64,000 bases of DNA from Otis tarda (Eukaryota > Chordata > Aves > Otidiformes > Otididae), in contig CM048557.1 of assembly GCA_026413225.1 (NCBI GenBank), forward strand, positions 47,065,371 through 47,129,370, read 5' to 3'. Position 1 is the first letter of the stretch; each line of letters begins with the position of its first letter. Made by a program: the position numbers and the translations under genes. Below the pieces are notes generated by a model that saw only the letters and a list, made by a program, of their open reading frames with translations, ran no database searches and had not been told where the DNA came from. Positions 24,391-37,770 of the stretch are shown piece by piece.

Positions 24391-24570
24391 CTCCTGCCAC
24401 TTTTTCATTCTCATTGTGATCAATACTAAATCTACATGCAAAGCAGTGTGAGTGTGTGTATATTTGTGTAGATATAAATCAAAATACATTGTAATTCCTT
24501 GATTAATTCTAAAGTGTGGTGGGTTTTCATATACACACTTGTGTAGAGAAAGATGTCTGTGTACGTATAA

Positions 24571-24592
24571 ATACATACATATATGTATGTAT
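24571..24592. repeat. 22-bp perfect TA/CA palindrome
   Basis: ATACATACATA is followed directly by its reverse complement. It sits inside a longer TG/CA/TA-rich low-complexity stretch (about 24440-24600), so it is probably a microsatellite by-product. Confidence 0.9.
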
Positions 24593-24600
24593 ACACACAA

Positions 24601-27600
24601 AAGCTAATGCTTTTTCTCTATTTTCCTTCTCAATCCAAGTACAGCTCTTCAACAACATAGGATCATCCGCAAAGAGGGAAGTTTAAAGCAACAGAAAATA
24701 GAAAGGGTCAGTGAAAGGAAAAGGATAGAGGAGGGGGTCAAATGCTTGGAGAGAACAAATATATATCTTTTCTCCTTCTTTTGAAAAGAAATGGCAGCTA
24801 AATTCAAACCAACCCTTGTGTGGCTCAGAATTACATGAGTATAGCCTGTGTTTTTGCTTATTGCTTGGTTTCAGTCCTTGGACCCCCGATTCATAAAAAT
24901 GCAGCTAATATCTGTGGGTTGGTGTGTTTAGTTATGTCTAAGAGTGTCAGCAGGTGTAATTCCTACGTTAGAGGAGTAGAGGGAAGACTGGAGCAAAAAT
25001 GTAGTGGACAAAAAGTTGTTGAAAGTGTGAGTTAAAAGAAGAATGGAGATTAATCTGCTGTGAAGGCAGACACTATCTTCTTCCTTACATAGCCCTGGAG
25101 GTTATGGTATCCTGGGTACGTGGGCTGTGCAATGTTATCTCCTCTCTTTCAGGATTAGGGAGGGCATCAGCTTCAGGACTTGAGCTTGGGTCTTGCTGTT
25201 TTCTGGGTGTAGGTTTTTTTCTTTCTTCCTCTTTTCCTCTCTTTTCCCCAGGGCTAGACTGATGAAGGTATTCTGGTATGTTTTGGGGGTTTATATAATT
25301 GAGGTAAAAACTGTTCTATGTTTTTTTTTATTCATATTGAGTTAGCTCAGTGGCTTCTCATGGAAGCAAGAGAATTTTGTGCTGTGTATTTCTTTATTGA
25401 CCACTCTTTATCCCTCCCATCCAAAGCCAGTGCTGGAGGTCCTCTCAGTAATTTATTGCTTCACCTTCTCCCCACTCCTCTTATTTTGGTAGTTACCTTT
25501 ATGGAGGAGAAAGCAGACAGGTAGCTACAAATTGTTGATGCAGGCAGCAGAAGTCAATAAGAAGGCAGGCAGGGAGTGAGATTGAGGAAGGCAGCTATAG
25601 ATTTCTTTGCTTATTTCTTCTGAGTTTTTCAGAACTTGTGTGATTCACTCTTGTCAGATACTATTTTGAGCCAAGCAGAGATGAACACATTCCCCTAGTG
25701 AACAAAAAATGCTGTCTGCATTCTTGGTTTTTTTTTCCGTGAAACTCTTGAGCCTTTGTTTTTAGCAGATTCTTTAGCGATAAGGTATGAATGGGAGATG
25801 GCGGAGGTGTGGGAGAGAAAAAACAAAGCTTGTAAAACAGGGGAAGCAAACAGGCATCCTAAAAAGTGCATAAACCAGGGAAGAAATTGGGTTTTTTTTG
25901 GTGCAACTGAACGTGAACCAAACCACTTTGTTATTGGTAACAGGTGTGTCTGGACAAAGAAGATGTCATCTAAATATCAGTGAGAATTGTCTTAAGTTTT
26001 TATACGATTGAATCTAAATGCATCTTGGAAGGGAATTGATAAAAGTTCAGTTGTTTGATGCCTTTAAAATCGAGCCTAGAGGAAAAACTCTGGTCAGTAA
26101 CGTGTATAGACCAATTCTGTCCTAGCCCTGACATGAACTGGATTAACCTTATGGACATTTTCTGTCCCAGCCATCTAGTATTACTGCCTGTTTTAACTTT
26201 CTAACGGGTACCTGAGAACTTGTTTTACTTAATGTTTTACTTGGATCTGATTTGTTTCTGTTGTCTAGAAGCTTTCTTGATCTATCTGCTCTGACTTGCT
26301 GTGGGGAGGGAGCAGTTGTTTACATTAATTTGCTTTACAGAAAGTGAGGAGGAGATGAAGAGAAATCAAGGTTTAATTTTCAATTGTGTCATGTATTAAC
26401 AAAGCCCTCTATACAAAAAGTAAAGAAATGGACAAGGTGAGGGAGGTGCAAGAACAGATTTTTCATCTAAAAAAGCTTTTGAAAACCTGCAGGTCTGGTG
26501 AAAGTGTACTGAAAGAATTTGCTTTCTCAGTGTTAAAATATTGGAAAATGAGCCAAGTCAGACTTTTACATCATACTTACAGAAAGCAGTAAGATAAGCT
26601 GGAGGTGGAGAAGGTCTCTTCAGCCATCCTCAGGCCAGGAAGCCCCAAAGCTTTTCTGGGAGTACTGGGCCTTTAGGGACAGGCAGTGCCAAAGAGCAAG
26701 AGGGTAACAATTGTGCAGGAGAATTGGCTCATTCTTCGCTCCTGCCCAATTGGATTACCTGCTTACTCATCCGTTCTCCTGAGCAGATGTCAGAGCAAGG
26801 AGGTGACAGAGGAATTCATTAATACTGCAGGAGGTCAGTAAACTTGTATGGGAGAAGCTGGAAGGAAGAAGAGCTCCTCTGTGTGAGTATGTAGAGACAC
26901 GTGCCTGTCTCTGACCTCCCCTGGGCCCAGTACAATTTGCTTTTAGCAGCGATTACAGCAAGCTCACTCTTTCCATGGAGAGCACCAGCGTTGCTCCCTC
27001 TGCTGCAGGATTGCGTGGCTGACAGCTTGCATCACCCCAAGAGCTTGACAAGAGCGCAGGGAACCAGAGGCAATGTGTATCCTGTAGGCGCCTCAAAGGT
27101 GCTTATTTTAGAGTTGCAAGACAAGCAGTTGCTTGTAGAGAGCACAAGTGTTAATCCTCCCAGGGGAGGGAGGAAGCTGTATTCCTGTAGGGACTGAAAT
27201 CTGCTGTAGCTAATGCAAAGAGGCACCTGCTGCGAGGAGGAACAGTCTTCCTCTGCCAGTCCATCTCTGAGCAGCAAGGATGTGAAAGCTCTGTACAGCT
27301 AGGCAAAATCTGAATTTTACAGAGAGCTGTTGTGGACATTTGAGGTGGTGTTCATCTGTCTGTGGGTACCTAAACTTTGCTCATTTTAACCACTCATGAG
27401 ATCAATTGGGTTATCACCTGGCTGGGAGACAGAACGTGTTGCCTTTTCCTTTTTTGTGTTTCCCTGTGGCATGGTCTCTGGGAAGAAGACAGCATCATTA
27501 GTTCAGTCTTCCAAGTCCTTTGTGTGGTACTGCCAGTTTCATATTTACAGTGGCAAAGGAATGAGAAATCTGTTTTGAGTGTCTTCCAATGGTTTCAGTG

Positions 27601-30600
27601 CAGAAGTTTACAAGTGAGCAATTTCCTCTTTCTGGAGGAAGAGATATGAATAGAGGGGGTATATGTTACATTCCTTCAGGACCTGGTTTCCCTTAGCCAT
27701 ATCACCAGAGGATATGGAGCTGCTAGATACTGTGGGCAAAGAAGGGGACTGTTTGTTGGGAGACCTTTAAGGAAATTCTAAATACTACAAAAAGATGTTT
27801 CAATGAAGTTGCTGAAGGCTTGGAAGGATGTAATGAGATGTAATAATGGGAAACTGAGCACAGTAATATACATTTAAATACCAAAAAACCCTTTGGAAGT
27901 CATGAGACCTGTTATGTTACTAAGGAGTTGGCTGCTTAATCCATTTGAAATTGGGATGAAATAATGGGTAAAGCCAATGGGAGTAGGCCAGAGGGGCTGG
28001 TACTAAGACTATTGGATAATTGGGTCAAATAAATCTTCTCTGACTATTTGTGTTGGTCTAGTGGTTGTGTGAAGTGTGCCACTGAATTACCCAGAGCATT
28101 CTTATTTTTCAAGTCAATGTTGACTCCAGTGCTCAGGTAGGACAGGATGCAAAGGGGAGCTGCTCTGAGAGTGTTAGTTGACTTCATGAATGTGTATGTC
28201 TTGTCAAGGAACAAGGGTCAGATAGAGGAACAAACTAGTTGACAAGTTGAAGGCAATGTAAGCCATATCAATGCAATGTAAAGAGCCTGCCAGCTGGGTT
28301 CAAAACAGATTTAGCTCAGGTGGAAGATTACAGCAATGCTGCAATCTATTCCCAGTCCCAGTTTGTGCTATGCAGAAGTCCCAGTCTGTTCACAGAAGAT
28401 AATTTAGGGCTCTGTACTATATTCCAGTGCATGCAGTAGCTATGGTTGGTAATGTCACACCAGGAAGAGCCCAGGTAAGAAATAAACAGCTGCATATTGT
28501 GAGCATCTGCCCATATGCACATGCGTGGAGCCAGAGCATGTTTTGCAGAGGTGGGCTAGCTGCCCATTCAGTTCTGCACTTGTGAGAGTCTCACTCAAGA
28601 GAATACAAGTTTGGAGAGAAGGAACTGAAGTCTGGATTCTACTTTCAGGGTGGCTAATTAGATACATTTATGTGAGTTTAAGCTATATGTTGAGGAATTG
28701 AAGCATCTAGACCCCCTTCTGATGAGGCATCAGTAACTCAACTAGGCAAAAACATTGCTCAGGGGATAATTTAACCCCTTTTCTTCCCTGCTGGTAACAC
28801 TCCCTTACCCTGTGCATCAAATAGATATAGCAGGGCAAGTCACACTCACTCAACTCTTTCAAATCACTTCTAATACATATTTTAAGTGACAATGTTGTAT
28901 TTTATTGATGAATTACCTTTTTCTGGTAGTCACTAATGGATGTCCTTGGTGCAGCTTCATGGTACATAGATATCTGCCAAAGCGTGGGACTGCTGCCTAG
29001 GTGCGCCCATCCTGTAGGTCCATAAAGGCCTTGTGTTTTTCAGGAATGATGCACCATGGCAGTCCAATGCCTGAGAAATAAATTCAAGATGGGAGCCTTT
29101 CATTACACTGCCTAAGGGACCGGATGGAGCAACCGATGAAAGAAGTTGAAATGACTAAGTGCGTGCAGCCTGGCTAAGCATTGACTGAGGGTGGGTGTGT
29201 GAACTCTGCCAGGTACTTCAAGGGCACACACCAACCACCCTGTCATGCCTTTTAGGCAAGGCTCCTTGTCAGGAAGCAGGGATGGTGCCTACTGAGGAAC
29301 TGGGGAAACATGTGCTGTTGCCTATGTGCCCTTATCAGCATACCAGGTCTTCACTGGTGTGTTTGTTCTTTTTTTTTTTTTTTTTTTGAGACGCTCATGC
29401 CCCTCGTGGTTAGGCAATATTAATACTGCTTGTCTGCACAGACAGAACCAGGCACTGCCGCTTTCTGTGAGGCTGAAGTGTTTTGCACATTTAAAAGTAG
29501 GGGTAATACTCTGCCCACCTTCTATACACAAGCTGTCCAGCAGTTTACCTGTCTCTTGCAAACTTTTTATGGACAGAGATGTTTTTTTCCAAGGAAAGGG
29601 ATGATATATTCAGTGGGATAAGAGGATGAATGAGACCAGTGAGAGGACATGAAATAAAATAAAAACAACTGCAAACCAAAACAACAACCACTTTGTAGTG
29701 ACTCTTCTATGCAACAATGCTTGTATGGTAGTACTGATGAAGGTTGGATTGCACATGTCTTGAAGTGCTGATCTTAGGCTTCAAGAGTCATTCCCTTCTA
29801 CTCAGTGTAACCTCCTTTCTTGGCATTCAGTGCCCTTCAGAGCAGATGTTTGCAGAATGGAGTTGCACTGCAGAGGCCGGGCATAGCCCTGATGTGGAGT
29901 GTGCAGTCTCTCCCATGCAGGTCATGGGTTGCTGCTCCACGTGGCAGCTGGCTCTGACATCCGTGCTTTCCCTAGGTGTCTCACAGCCTGCACAACAGGG
30001 TGTATGGCAGAAGAGAGTATCTTGTCTAATACAGATATGAGAAGCGACTCCTTTCATGCCTACAAGCTGTGCCCAGGACCTGCCTCTCTCCCTGCAGGAC
30101 TCTCCTGGCTCCCTGGTTGAGGAGGGAGAGGTGAGGTGTGTGCTGCTGCAAGGTGTGTCCAAAATGAGAGGTGTCTCCTGTGAAAGGGCCATTTGTGGAG
30201 ATCTGAGGTTAAGAACCAGGAGGGAAGAAAGCTCAGAAAAATTACTGTATTGTGATGCTTTGAGGAAAGGATTGGGAAGGAGGTTGCTATGGTACAGATG
30301 AAATGAGGGGGGAAAAATTCCCTCCACTGCTGTATTTGAACTCCTTTATACTTCAGAGTTCTTTCTTGTGTTGAAATAAGGTGAGTATGGTAGTGCTATT
30401 TTGTTTTGTTTTATGTTGGTTAACAACTTATCACTATATCATAGCTATTAGATTAGCCTCCACTCACCAGCGGAGACCTGAGAATTGCTCCATAGACGCC
30501 TGAGATGTTAAAAGAAATAAGAAGCTATTTCTAGAGCTGAACTAGGGGAGTACAGTCTTGGGGCTCCACCGGTTAAGCAGACATTACAAAGATAGACCAT

Positions 30601-33029
30601 TGAACCCATGATAAAATGTTGAAGTCTGATCCTAAGAGAACTTCTGTGCCTGGGAGCTGAGCACCAAGAGCCATTTAATCTTTACTGCTGCATCAAGGAA
30701 GGAAATCGGAGACCTACCCTGGCACAAGGGAAAAATCAGCTCCAGGGAAGAAATCAATTTATTATTGAAGAAATGAAAAGATTGCAAGTACTCATTGCAA
30801 CTATGCCTTAATGGGCATATCACAATTGTTCTTAAGCATCTTTCATCTTGGAGGATCCTGAAGTGCTTTCAGAATTGTGTGGACAGGAGGATTTATTTAG
30901 CTTGCAACTAATAGTTTGTCATTTAACAGCACAATAATTCAGCTTATGCAGTTAAGGACAGGAATGAAGAAAAATTTCCAATCTGATTGAAACTTCAAAG
31001 GAAATAATTACTGATGTTGGAAAGCAGCCAGGGTATCTGAACTAACTTGGTTGCTCCTGATATCTTTAAAAAACATGTTGGGAAAACCCTTATGTTTTGT
31101 CTGTTCCAGGGATATCTTCTCCAGTGGCACTGCAGCCTCTAGTAATTGCAATTGGTATAGCTTAAGGTCAGAGAACAGACTGATACCAAGTTACCCCATG
31201 TGCTTACTGCAGCTGGGTATTTCCATTTATTAGTGATTCAGAGAGAAATGCTTCTAGAAATTTTCAACTTTCTGCAGAAATCTGAGCTCTGGAGGTTATC
31301 CGTCCAAGAACAATGTTAACATTTGTAGCTGTAGCCAGTATTTCCAGCACTGTTTTGAAGGGAATTGGGTGAAAAAAGGCATTTTCCTATTCTGTTCTAA
31401 GTGTTTAACCTGTGTTTCACTTATGTCTGTGTAACTTGAATAGGAGAAATAATCTATGTCTAAATTCAGTCAACAAGGAAACCTAGAATACCAAAAAGGG
31501 ATGGCATTTGTTGCACACAAATCTGGCAAGTATGGTTGTTGGTAGAAATATCTGATGAGGATGGTCTTTAGAGGGAGAGGTTCCCACAGACTATTTGTTA
31601 GTGAGGATAGATTTGTTAATGATTTGGAACCATTGGAGTGGTGTTGAGGTTTGTAGCTGAAGCTTGAGGGGAGAGTGATTGGTCTATGGTCCCACTGAGG
31701 GAGTCTGTATTTGAAGCAACTATGTCCTCTCTAGCTCATCTGACTTCTACTCTAGAACATTGATAGTTGCTCCCAAATTAGTATCATGCAGTCTGGCACA
31801 TATGGCATGTTTGTAGTTTAGTGTTTAAAAAGAAAAAAAGCCAGATAGAACAAATATCCTGCATCAGCAACTTTTTCAGATTTCACTAGGAGGAACTGCA
31901 TTGATCTGACCTTCAGTGGTGACTCCAGCTTTATTTTGAGACATGCTAAACATCACTGCCAATCACATGGTAATTCACAGTCAGATCCAGCAGCGGCACT
32001 CAACCAGAAGCTTGTCAGATAATCTCCTGTAAAGCAATACCTGCCTGTGATGGGGTCTCCAGTTTGTTCTGTTTCATTCCTCTTGTAATAAAAACTGGCA
32101 TTTGTGAGGCAGTTGTGCTGTGCTCAAGATCCAATTGTTTTTTCTGAAATGTTTAAATGCAATAATCTTTAATCTGCATATTATATTAACATATGGAAGG
32201 ACAGCAGACGAGCTGCCAGGAGAGTTCTGGGATTTCTTCCATCGTCAAACTGACAGGGCTTGTTTAAATTGGGTCTGTAACGACAGCAGACGTGGGTTTG
32301 CATAGACACATTTTACTCTCCTAAGGAATAACAAATAGGCAGCAGTGTCATACATGCCGATTCCAACAGGGAGCTTTCAAGGATAACCTCTGGGATTCCC
32401 TTACTTGTGGTTGATGAAGTTGTCAGAGTTTCTCAGGGGAGGCACAGCCTCACAGTTGCTTATGTGAGGAAAGATGCCACCACCCAGTGTGCGGGAAGCT
32501 GCCTTGGAGTTTGTTTTGGATCATTCTCATGTGGAAGCCTATGTAATCGGCCCTTTGTCAGTGCATCTCCTACTTTCCTCTTGTCTTCCTTTCAGTCTTC
32601 CTCTTCGGTCCTGTCATTTTTTTTTTTTAATGGGACTATGTAATTTCTATTTATAGGAAGAACTTCCTCCCAAGTTGCAACTGAAGCCCTGTGTGACACT
32701 TACAGAAGTTGGTGTCAACATGTAGCTATGCCACAGTTACCTTAACCAGTGTTCCACCAGTGGCCAGAAACCTCTATAAAGACTGGTCCTATGCCACTGC
32801 TTACCACAGAGAGATAGAAATGGAGGTGGAGGCCAATGCCCCTGGTACCTCATAACGAACAACAAGATTGAGCAATAGGCAACTGCAAAATAAATGATGA
32901 GGAAGGATGATGCAAAGCAATTGAGGTAGTTTATGCTAATGTAAGCCATCTACATTCACAGCTCCTTTGTAGGGTGCCTGTTTGGTGTATAAAGTGTAAC
33001 AATAAATAGTCCGTGACTTCCTGTGTCAA
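24601..33029. other. Long noncoding stretch
   Basis: No gene is supported. A T19 run lies at 29369-29387. A donor-like AAG|GTGAGT lies at about 30380. A 166-codon minus frame (29827-30327) has no recognisable domain. About 32150-32340 is AT-rich with homeodomain/POU-like words (TCTGCATATTATATTAA) and has the texture of a conserved noncoding element, which cannot be tested from one sequence. Confidence 0.55.
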
Positions 33030-33623
33030 TGTGGTGGGTTGACCTTGGCTGGAAGCCAGATGCTCACCAAGCCCCTCTATTGCTCCCCTCCTTAGCAGGA
33101 TGTGGGAGGAGAAAATAAGATGGGGGAAAAAAACCTCATGGGTCAAGATAAAGGCAATTTAATAAAGCAAAAGCAAAGGTTGCATGTGGAAACAAAGGAA
33201 AACAAAAGACATTCTCTAGTTCCCATCAGCAGGTGATGTCCAGCCACTTCTTGGAAAGTAGTGCTTCAATATACATAGCAATTGCTCTGAAAGACAAACA
33301 TCATAATAACAAACCCCCTTGCACTCCTCCTCCTTTCTCTTAGCTTTTATTGCTAAACAGATGTCATATGGTATAGAATATCCCTTTGGTCAGTTCAGGC
33401 CAGCTGTTCTGGCTGCTTCCTCTCCCAGGATCTTGCATGCTCTTGGCCTACTGAGTGAGGTGGGAGGAATGTTGGAGAGACAGCCTTGATGCTGTGTGAG
33501 CACTGTTCAGCAGCAGCCAAAACACTGGTGTTATCAACACCTTTTCTAGCTACCAGTACAAAACGCAGCACTATGAGGGCTGCTATGGGGAAAATTAACT
33601 CCATCTCAGTCAGACTAAATACA
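33030..33623 (-). mobile_element. Decayed LTR, avian ERV
   Basis: The plus strand starts TGTGGTGGGTTGACCTTGGC and ends near AAATACA. On the minus strand GATGGAGTTAATTTTC matches the 5' portion of the 20157-20613 LTR. The U3 motif tagaatatccctttgg (33374-33389) corresponds to tggaatagccctttgg at 20465-20480. An ATTAAA poly(A) signal lies on the minus strand (rc of 33158-33163). The left (3') terminus resembles a different avian LTR group. I see no matching target-site duplication, so the right boundary is approximate and the copy is older than the others. Confidence 0.8.
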
Positions 33624-36600
33624 ATCCGAGGTGAAATCCTAGCCTTGCTGACCTCAGTGGGCATTCTGCTTTCAAAGCAGTGGCCCTAGCTAAGGCTTTC
33701 CAGTTCACTTGCTCATAAGACATAACATCTCAAGCATTTGGTTTATCTGCCTGCTGATGCACGTTGTAGAAATGCTAAAAACCCAAGCATCCTAGAGAGA
33801 AGTCTATGTAGGTTCTGCAGAGACCACTGATGTAGGCGTTCTTCAGTTGCAAAAGCAATTCTGTAGTCTTGGGCAAGTCACTTGACTCCTGGAGGTAATA
33901 TGGGAGTCATGACAACAAGATGCTATATTTCACAAATATTTTTTTAAGGTCTAATGTAATGTAGTATGCAGAGTAGTCTGAGAGGAAATACAAGGGGCCG
34001 GAAGGTGCAAATCATGGCTGTATTAACAAACAAATGATTTGCAACTGATGTCATCTACCTATTCAAAGTGCTCGACAAACCTTACAATCCATATAGAGGA
34101 ATCAGTGTAATCAATTGTATGACTTAGTTTCAGTTTAATTTTATATAGCTTAGTACATGTAATAAAGGAGAGAAAACATATATATTTGACATATTATAGA
34201 AAAATCAGTGGTAGCTAAGCCATTATTATTTGAACTGAAATGTGGTTACAGTATCAGAGTTATACTTAGGGTTTTATAAACAGGCAATGGACTCTTTAAA
34301 GTGAACTCTTTTCTTCTATGGTTGTAGAGTTCTTCTTTGTGTTGGTTATGAGAAATGTTATGATTGTGCACAAAAATAACCTTGTTTTTTGGTGATAACT
34401 TCAAGCACTGAGAAGCATCGTGGTTTGGATAAGCTCGAAGGATGGATGTCTTCTGTATTCCTGATTGTCTGCTCTGTGGCTGTCTCAGCTGGCCATGTTC
34501 TAAGGTGACTTGACAAAAAAAAAAAAAAAAAAAAAATTTCAAATCTTACTTCCAGCCCCAAATTGGGGAATTAATCCTAAGGAGTTTGCAAAGAAAGTGA
34601 GAGAAGTGCTTTGATTATTGCTTTGATTTGTTTCTGAAGGAAATGAATTTCTGAAAGCGTTTGTTGAGGGTAGGGGACATTACTGGTCATTTGCCATTTA
34701 GAGAAATAGGCTGGCTAGTCTCTCTGCTGTTGAAACCTTTGCAGAGATGAGAGAAATCTTCTTTTCCTCCTGCAAACAGTTATTTCAGCCATAAAGAACC
34801 ACTGTTCTTTATTTCCAGGATGATATTTACTCTGCAGAAGAAATAAACATATGCAAGAGAAAAGTTGAGAATAGGGTGATGCACGGTATACAAATTAAAA
34901 AATGTTGTGAAAGAAATAACACTTTAGCATTGAGATCAAGATGTGGTTACAGGAAGAGTCATAATTTTGAAATTCTTTGCTTGGATGTGATTAAAATCTT
35001 GACAATAATTAACATTGTGTTGAGGCTTTTCTTGCCCCAGTTTCCTTTGTACTTTGTTTTAGAGGAAACTTGGATCGTGCATTTCTAAGTTGCCTGTTCT
35101 CACTTCTGATAAAAGTTTCAGTTACATGGATGCTAAAGGCTCCCAACTCCACTGCTCTGCCTTTATCTCATGTTTTATTGTATAAGAAGGTGGATGCTAT
35201 GTGACTGTTTCAGATTGGATCTTTTAAAACAGTACAGGATTCACTGTTATCAAAGATAACGTGAACTCGAGACAGATTGGCATACGCATGCTCTAGTGGC
35301 TAAACACTGTGGTGGCATATATTTTGTAAATATTCATAGGTATATGGATTCTCTTTTTGAGTTGTACCTCATTTTTTGCATATAAAAACATCCAAAAATG
35401 TTTTCACTCATTTTATACTTAAAAAAAGTCACATTGGATGATTACTCAAAAGCATTTTTTTCCCTAGAGAGCTGTAAGTGTATGGAAAATAGGAACTTAT
35501 CCACACTAGCTATTATTTCTTTTCTTCAGAGGATTTGGAGGGATTCTGCATCCGTTCCTAAGTGAAATTATGCAGAGAAGTTGAAAGAAAATTTTTTACT
35601 TTACAAAAATTTTTTGCTCTTTGATAAACTTTTCCAAAGGAAGAGAGAGAAATCCCATTACTATTGCTTTCTAAAGCGAGTCTTGACAAGGCAGTAATAT
35701 AGCAAATATTTGTGAGGGTAGAGTCCACTGCTTGGAAGCTAGAGCTGAGTGAGCTTTTCCATGGTTGCTTCTGCACCTTCTGATCTAAATGCTTATTTGA
35801 GAGTCTGTCTTCCTCCTGTCTGTTTGTCATCTGGGAGACTTACAGGATCCAGAACTATTACTGCCAAGTAAAGTGACCCCTCCTTATCCTCACCACACTG
35901 GCAGACTGTAGTATCGCACAAAATGCTTTCTAGCCTGGATCCTGAAGAAAAAAAAATGTGAAAAGCAAGTATCTTGCACCACGACCTTCTGTCCCAGCCA
36001 GGACTTGGGGGTATGCCCAGGCAGAAATAAGGAAATGGCTTCAGCAGAAATGCTGCTTATGTACTACTACCGTGGTTTACTGGGAGTCTGGACCTTGTTG
36101 AGTGGTTGAGTTGGGTACAAAAAAGCACAAGACATGTGGGTATCTTATAGCAATGGGAACAGCAGGGTGAGATGCAGATTGCTAGTTGTGTCTTAGCTTC
36201 ACCGGTGATGTAGGGTGGGAAGATTATTTTTTTTGGTTTTGGTTTGGTTTTTTTTTTCTGTTTTGCTAGGGCTTTTGTCTCCAGTATGAATCATTAGTAT
36301 TGAGTAGTGAGACAGTGAGAGACTGCTTTCCAGATGGGTCAGGTGGTAGCAGTGGTAGTGGGGAAAAGGAAAGAAAGCAACCACTTTGGGTAGTTATTTT
36401 GGATAGCATTGGGGAAGGTGCATTTTTAAAAACTGATCCAGTAGATATGACTTGGAGTCCAGAGACCTGAGGGCTTTGTTCATATCTCTATAACTAACTT
36501 GCAGTGCATGTTGAGAAGAGTTTTTCCTGTATCTTTCTATTTCTGTATCCCTTCCCCTGGAACAGAGATAACAGTTGTGTAAGACACTTAGGCCACTCAG

Positions 36601-37355
36601 TTCTGCAATCACGTCACTGATTTTCCACCAGTGCGGCTGCTAAAAGCATTAGACTTATGCTAGCATCAGAGTGAAGTAATGCTCTGATGATTCAGGCCAT
36701 TAAGGTTTTAAGCTTTCTGTAAAATCACTAAGTATGGTGATTATCTGGGGCTTGGATCTGGACACTGAATAAAATGCAAGTGTAACATCCAGGCAGTGTT
36801 GCTGGATGTTTCCTTCAGAGAAGGTGGGGCCGGAGAGAGGGGGATGCAGGGATAATGCTTGTGATTTGATTTTTAGCTTTGAAAGTTATGAACCCACTGA
36901 GCAGAAACTTCTTAAAAATAGTACTCTGTTCATTGCTTCTCTTGCTTGTTTTCAGTTTAGATTATAAATGTAGCGTGGTGTGCCAAACTGATCGTGTGGG
37001 TATTCTGAATGCTGCAAATGTCATGGCTTTATCACTCTCTAGGACAGAAATTTGTTCTTCTGTCCACGATAATGAATTAGATACTTAATCTGTACCCTTT
37101 ATGTCTAGAAATAGCTGTGTGCAGTGTGCTGAGAAGCATGTTACTGTGTGAAGAGAGTCACTGTGTCTTTGTTTAGGAGAGGAACAAGGCACCCAGATGG
37201 AATAGTGCTTCCCTGTGTGCCAAGTGATGTAGTGGTTCAGTCTATGGCCGTAAATTGTATTTTAAATTAATTTATCTTAAAATGCCTTCTCTGAATAGTA
37301 ATTTCGAGGATATTTAGTCATAAGATTAAAAGGAGCACCCTTCAGATGCAGGAGG
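33624..37355. other. Noncoding stretch
   Basis: No gene is supported. It holds an A22 run (34515-34536) and a T/G-rich tract at about 36227-36262. The short frames have no recognisable content. Confidence 0.6.
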
Positions 37356-37770
37356 GTGTTATCTCTTTGGTGCACAGGCTCCAGGAGGTGGTGTGGCTCA
37401 GGAGATAAAGCCGTAGGCTATTCCCCCGAGGCCTGCGCTGTTTGTGCTCCCTTGTTTCAGAGCGCTGGGGGTGGAGAGCCTGCCAGCGAGGTGCCTGGGG
37501 CTGGAGGATGGCGATGCTCTGCTAGAAGCAACACTGGAAAGAAATGGGCTCCTGCAGGCAGTGGGAGGAGGGTGAGGGGAGGGGGCAGGAATACATCAGA
37601 AATCTGCACAAGCAAGTGCCAGGGCCAGCCGAGGGGCTGTCCGAGGGGCCTGGCACTGCTTCGCAACTCTGCTCTGGAAAGGGCTCGCATCTCTTTCATT
37701 GTACAGTGTCAGCTTCCCTCGGTCACGCTGTTGGTGGTTTTGGTAAATCACACAAAATGCCGGGTGTGTG
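37356..37770. other. GC-rich, CpG-enriched patch
   Basis: About a dozen CpG in 400 bases and purine-rich GGAGG runs. Overlapping open frames on both strands (for example 37356-37778 plus, 37457-37699 minus) are expected from the composition and show no known domain. It may be a regulatory patch or an unrecognised exon. I cannot decide which. Confidence 0.3.

Noticed and set aside
24163-24600. 145-codon minus-strand frame through the GC patch
   Set aside because: Half of it is translated from TG/CA/TA low-complexity DNA. No domain.
29827-30327. 166-codon minus-strand frame as a gene
   Set aside because: No recognised domain, no splice context, an overlapping plus-strand frame of similar length, and GC-richer local composition.
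34515-34536. A22 run as the tail of a processed pseudogene or SINE
   Set aside because: No recognisable transcript or SINE body upstream and no flanking target-site duplication seen.
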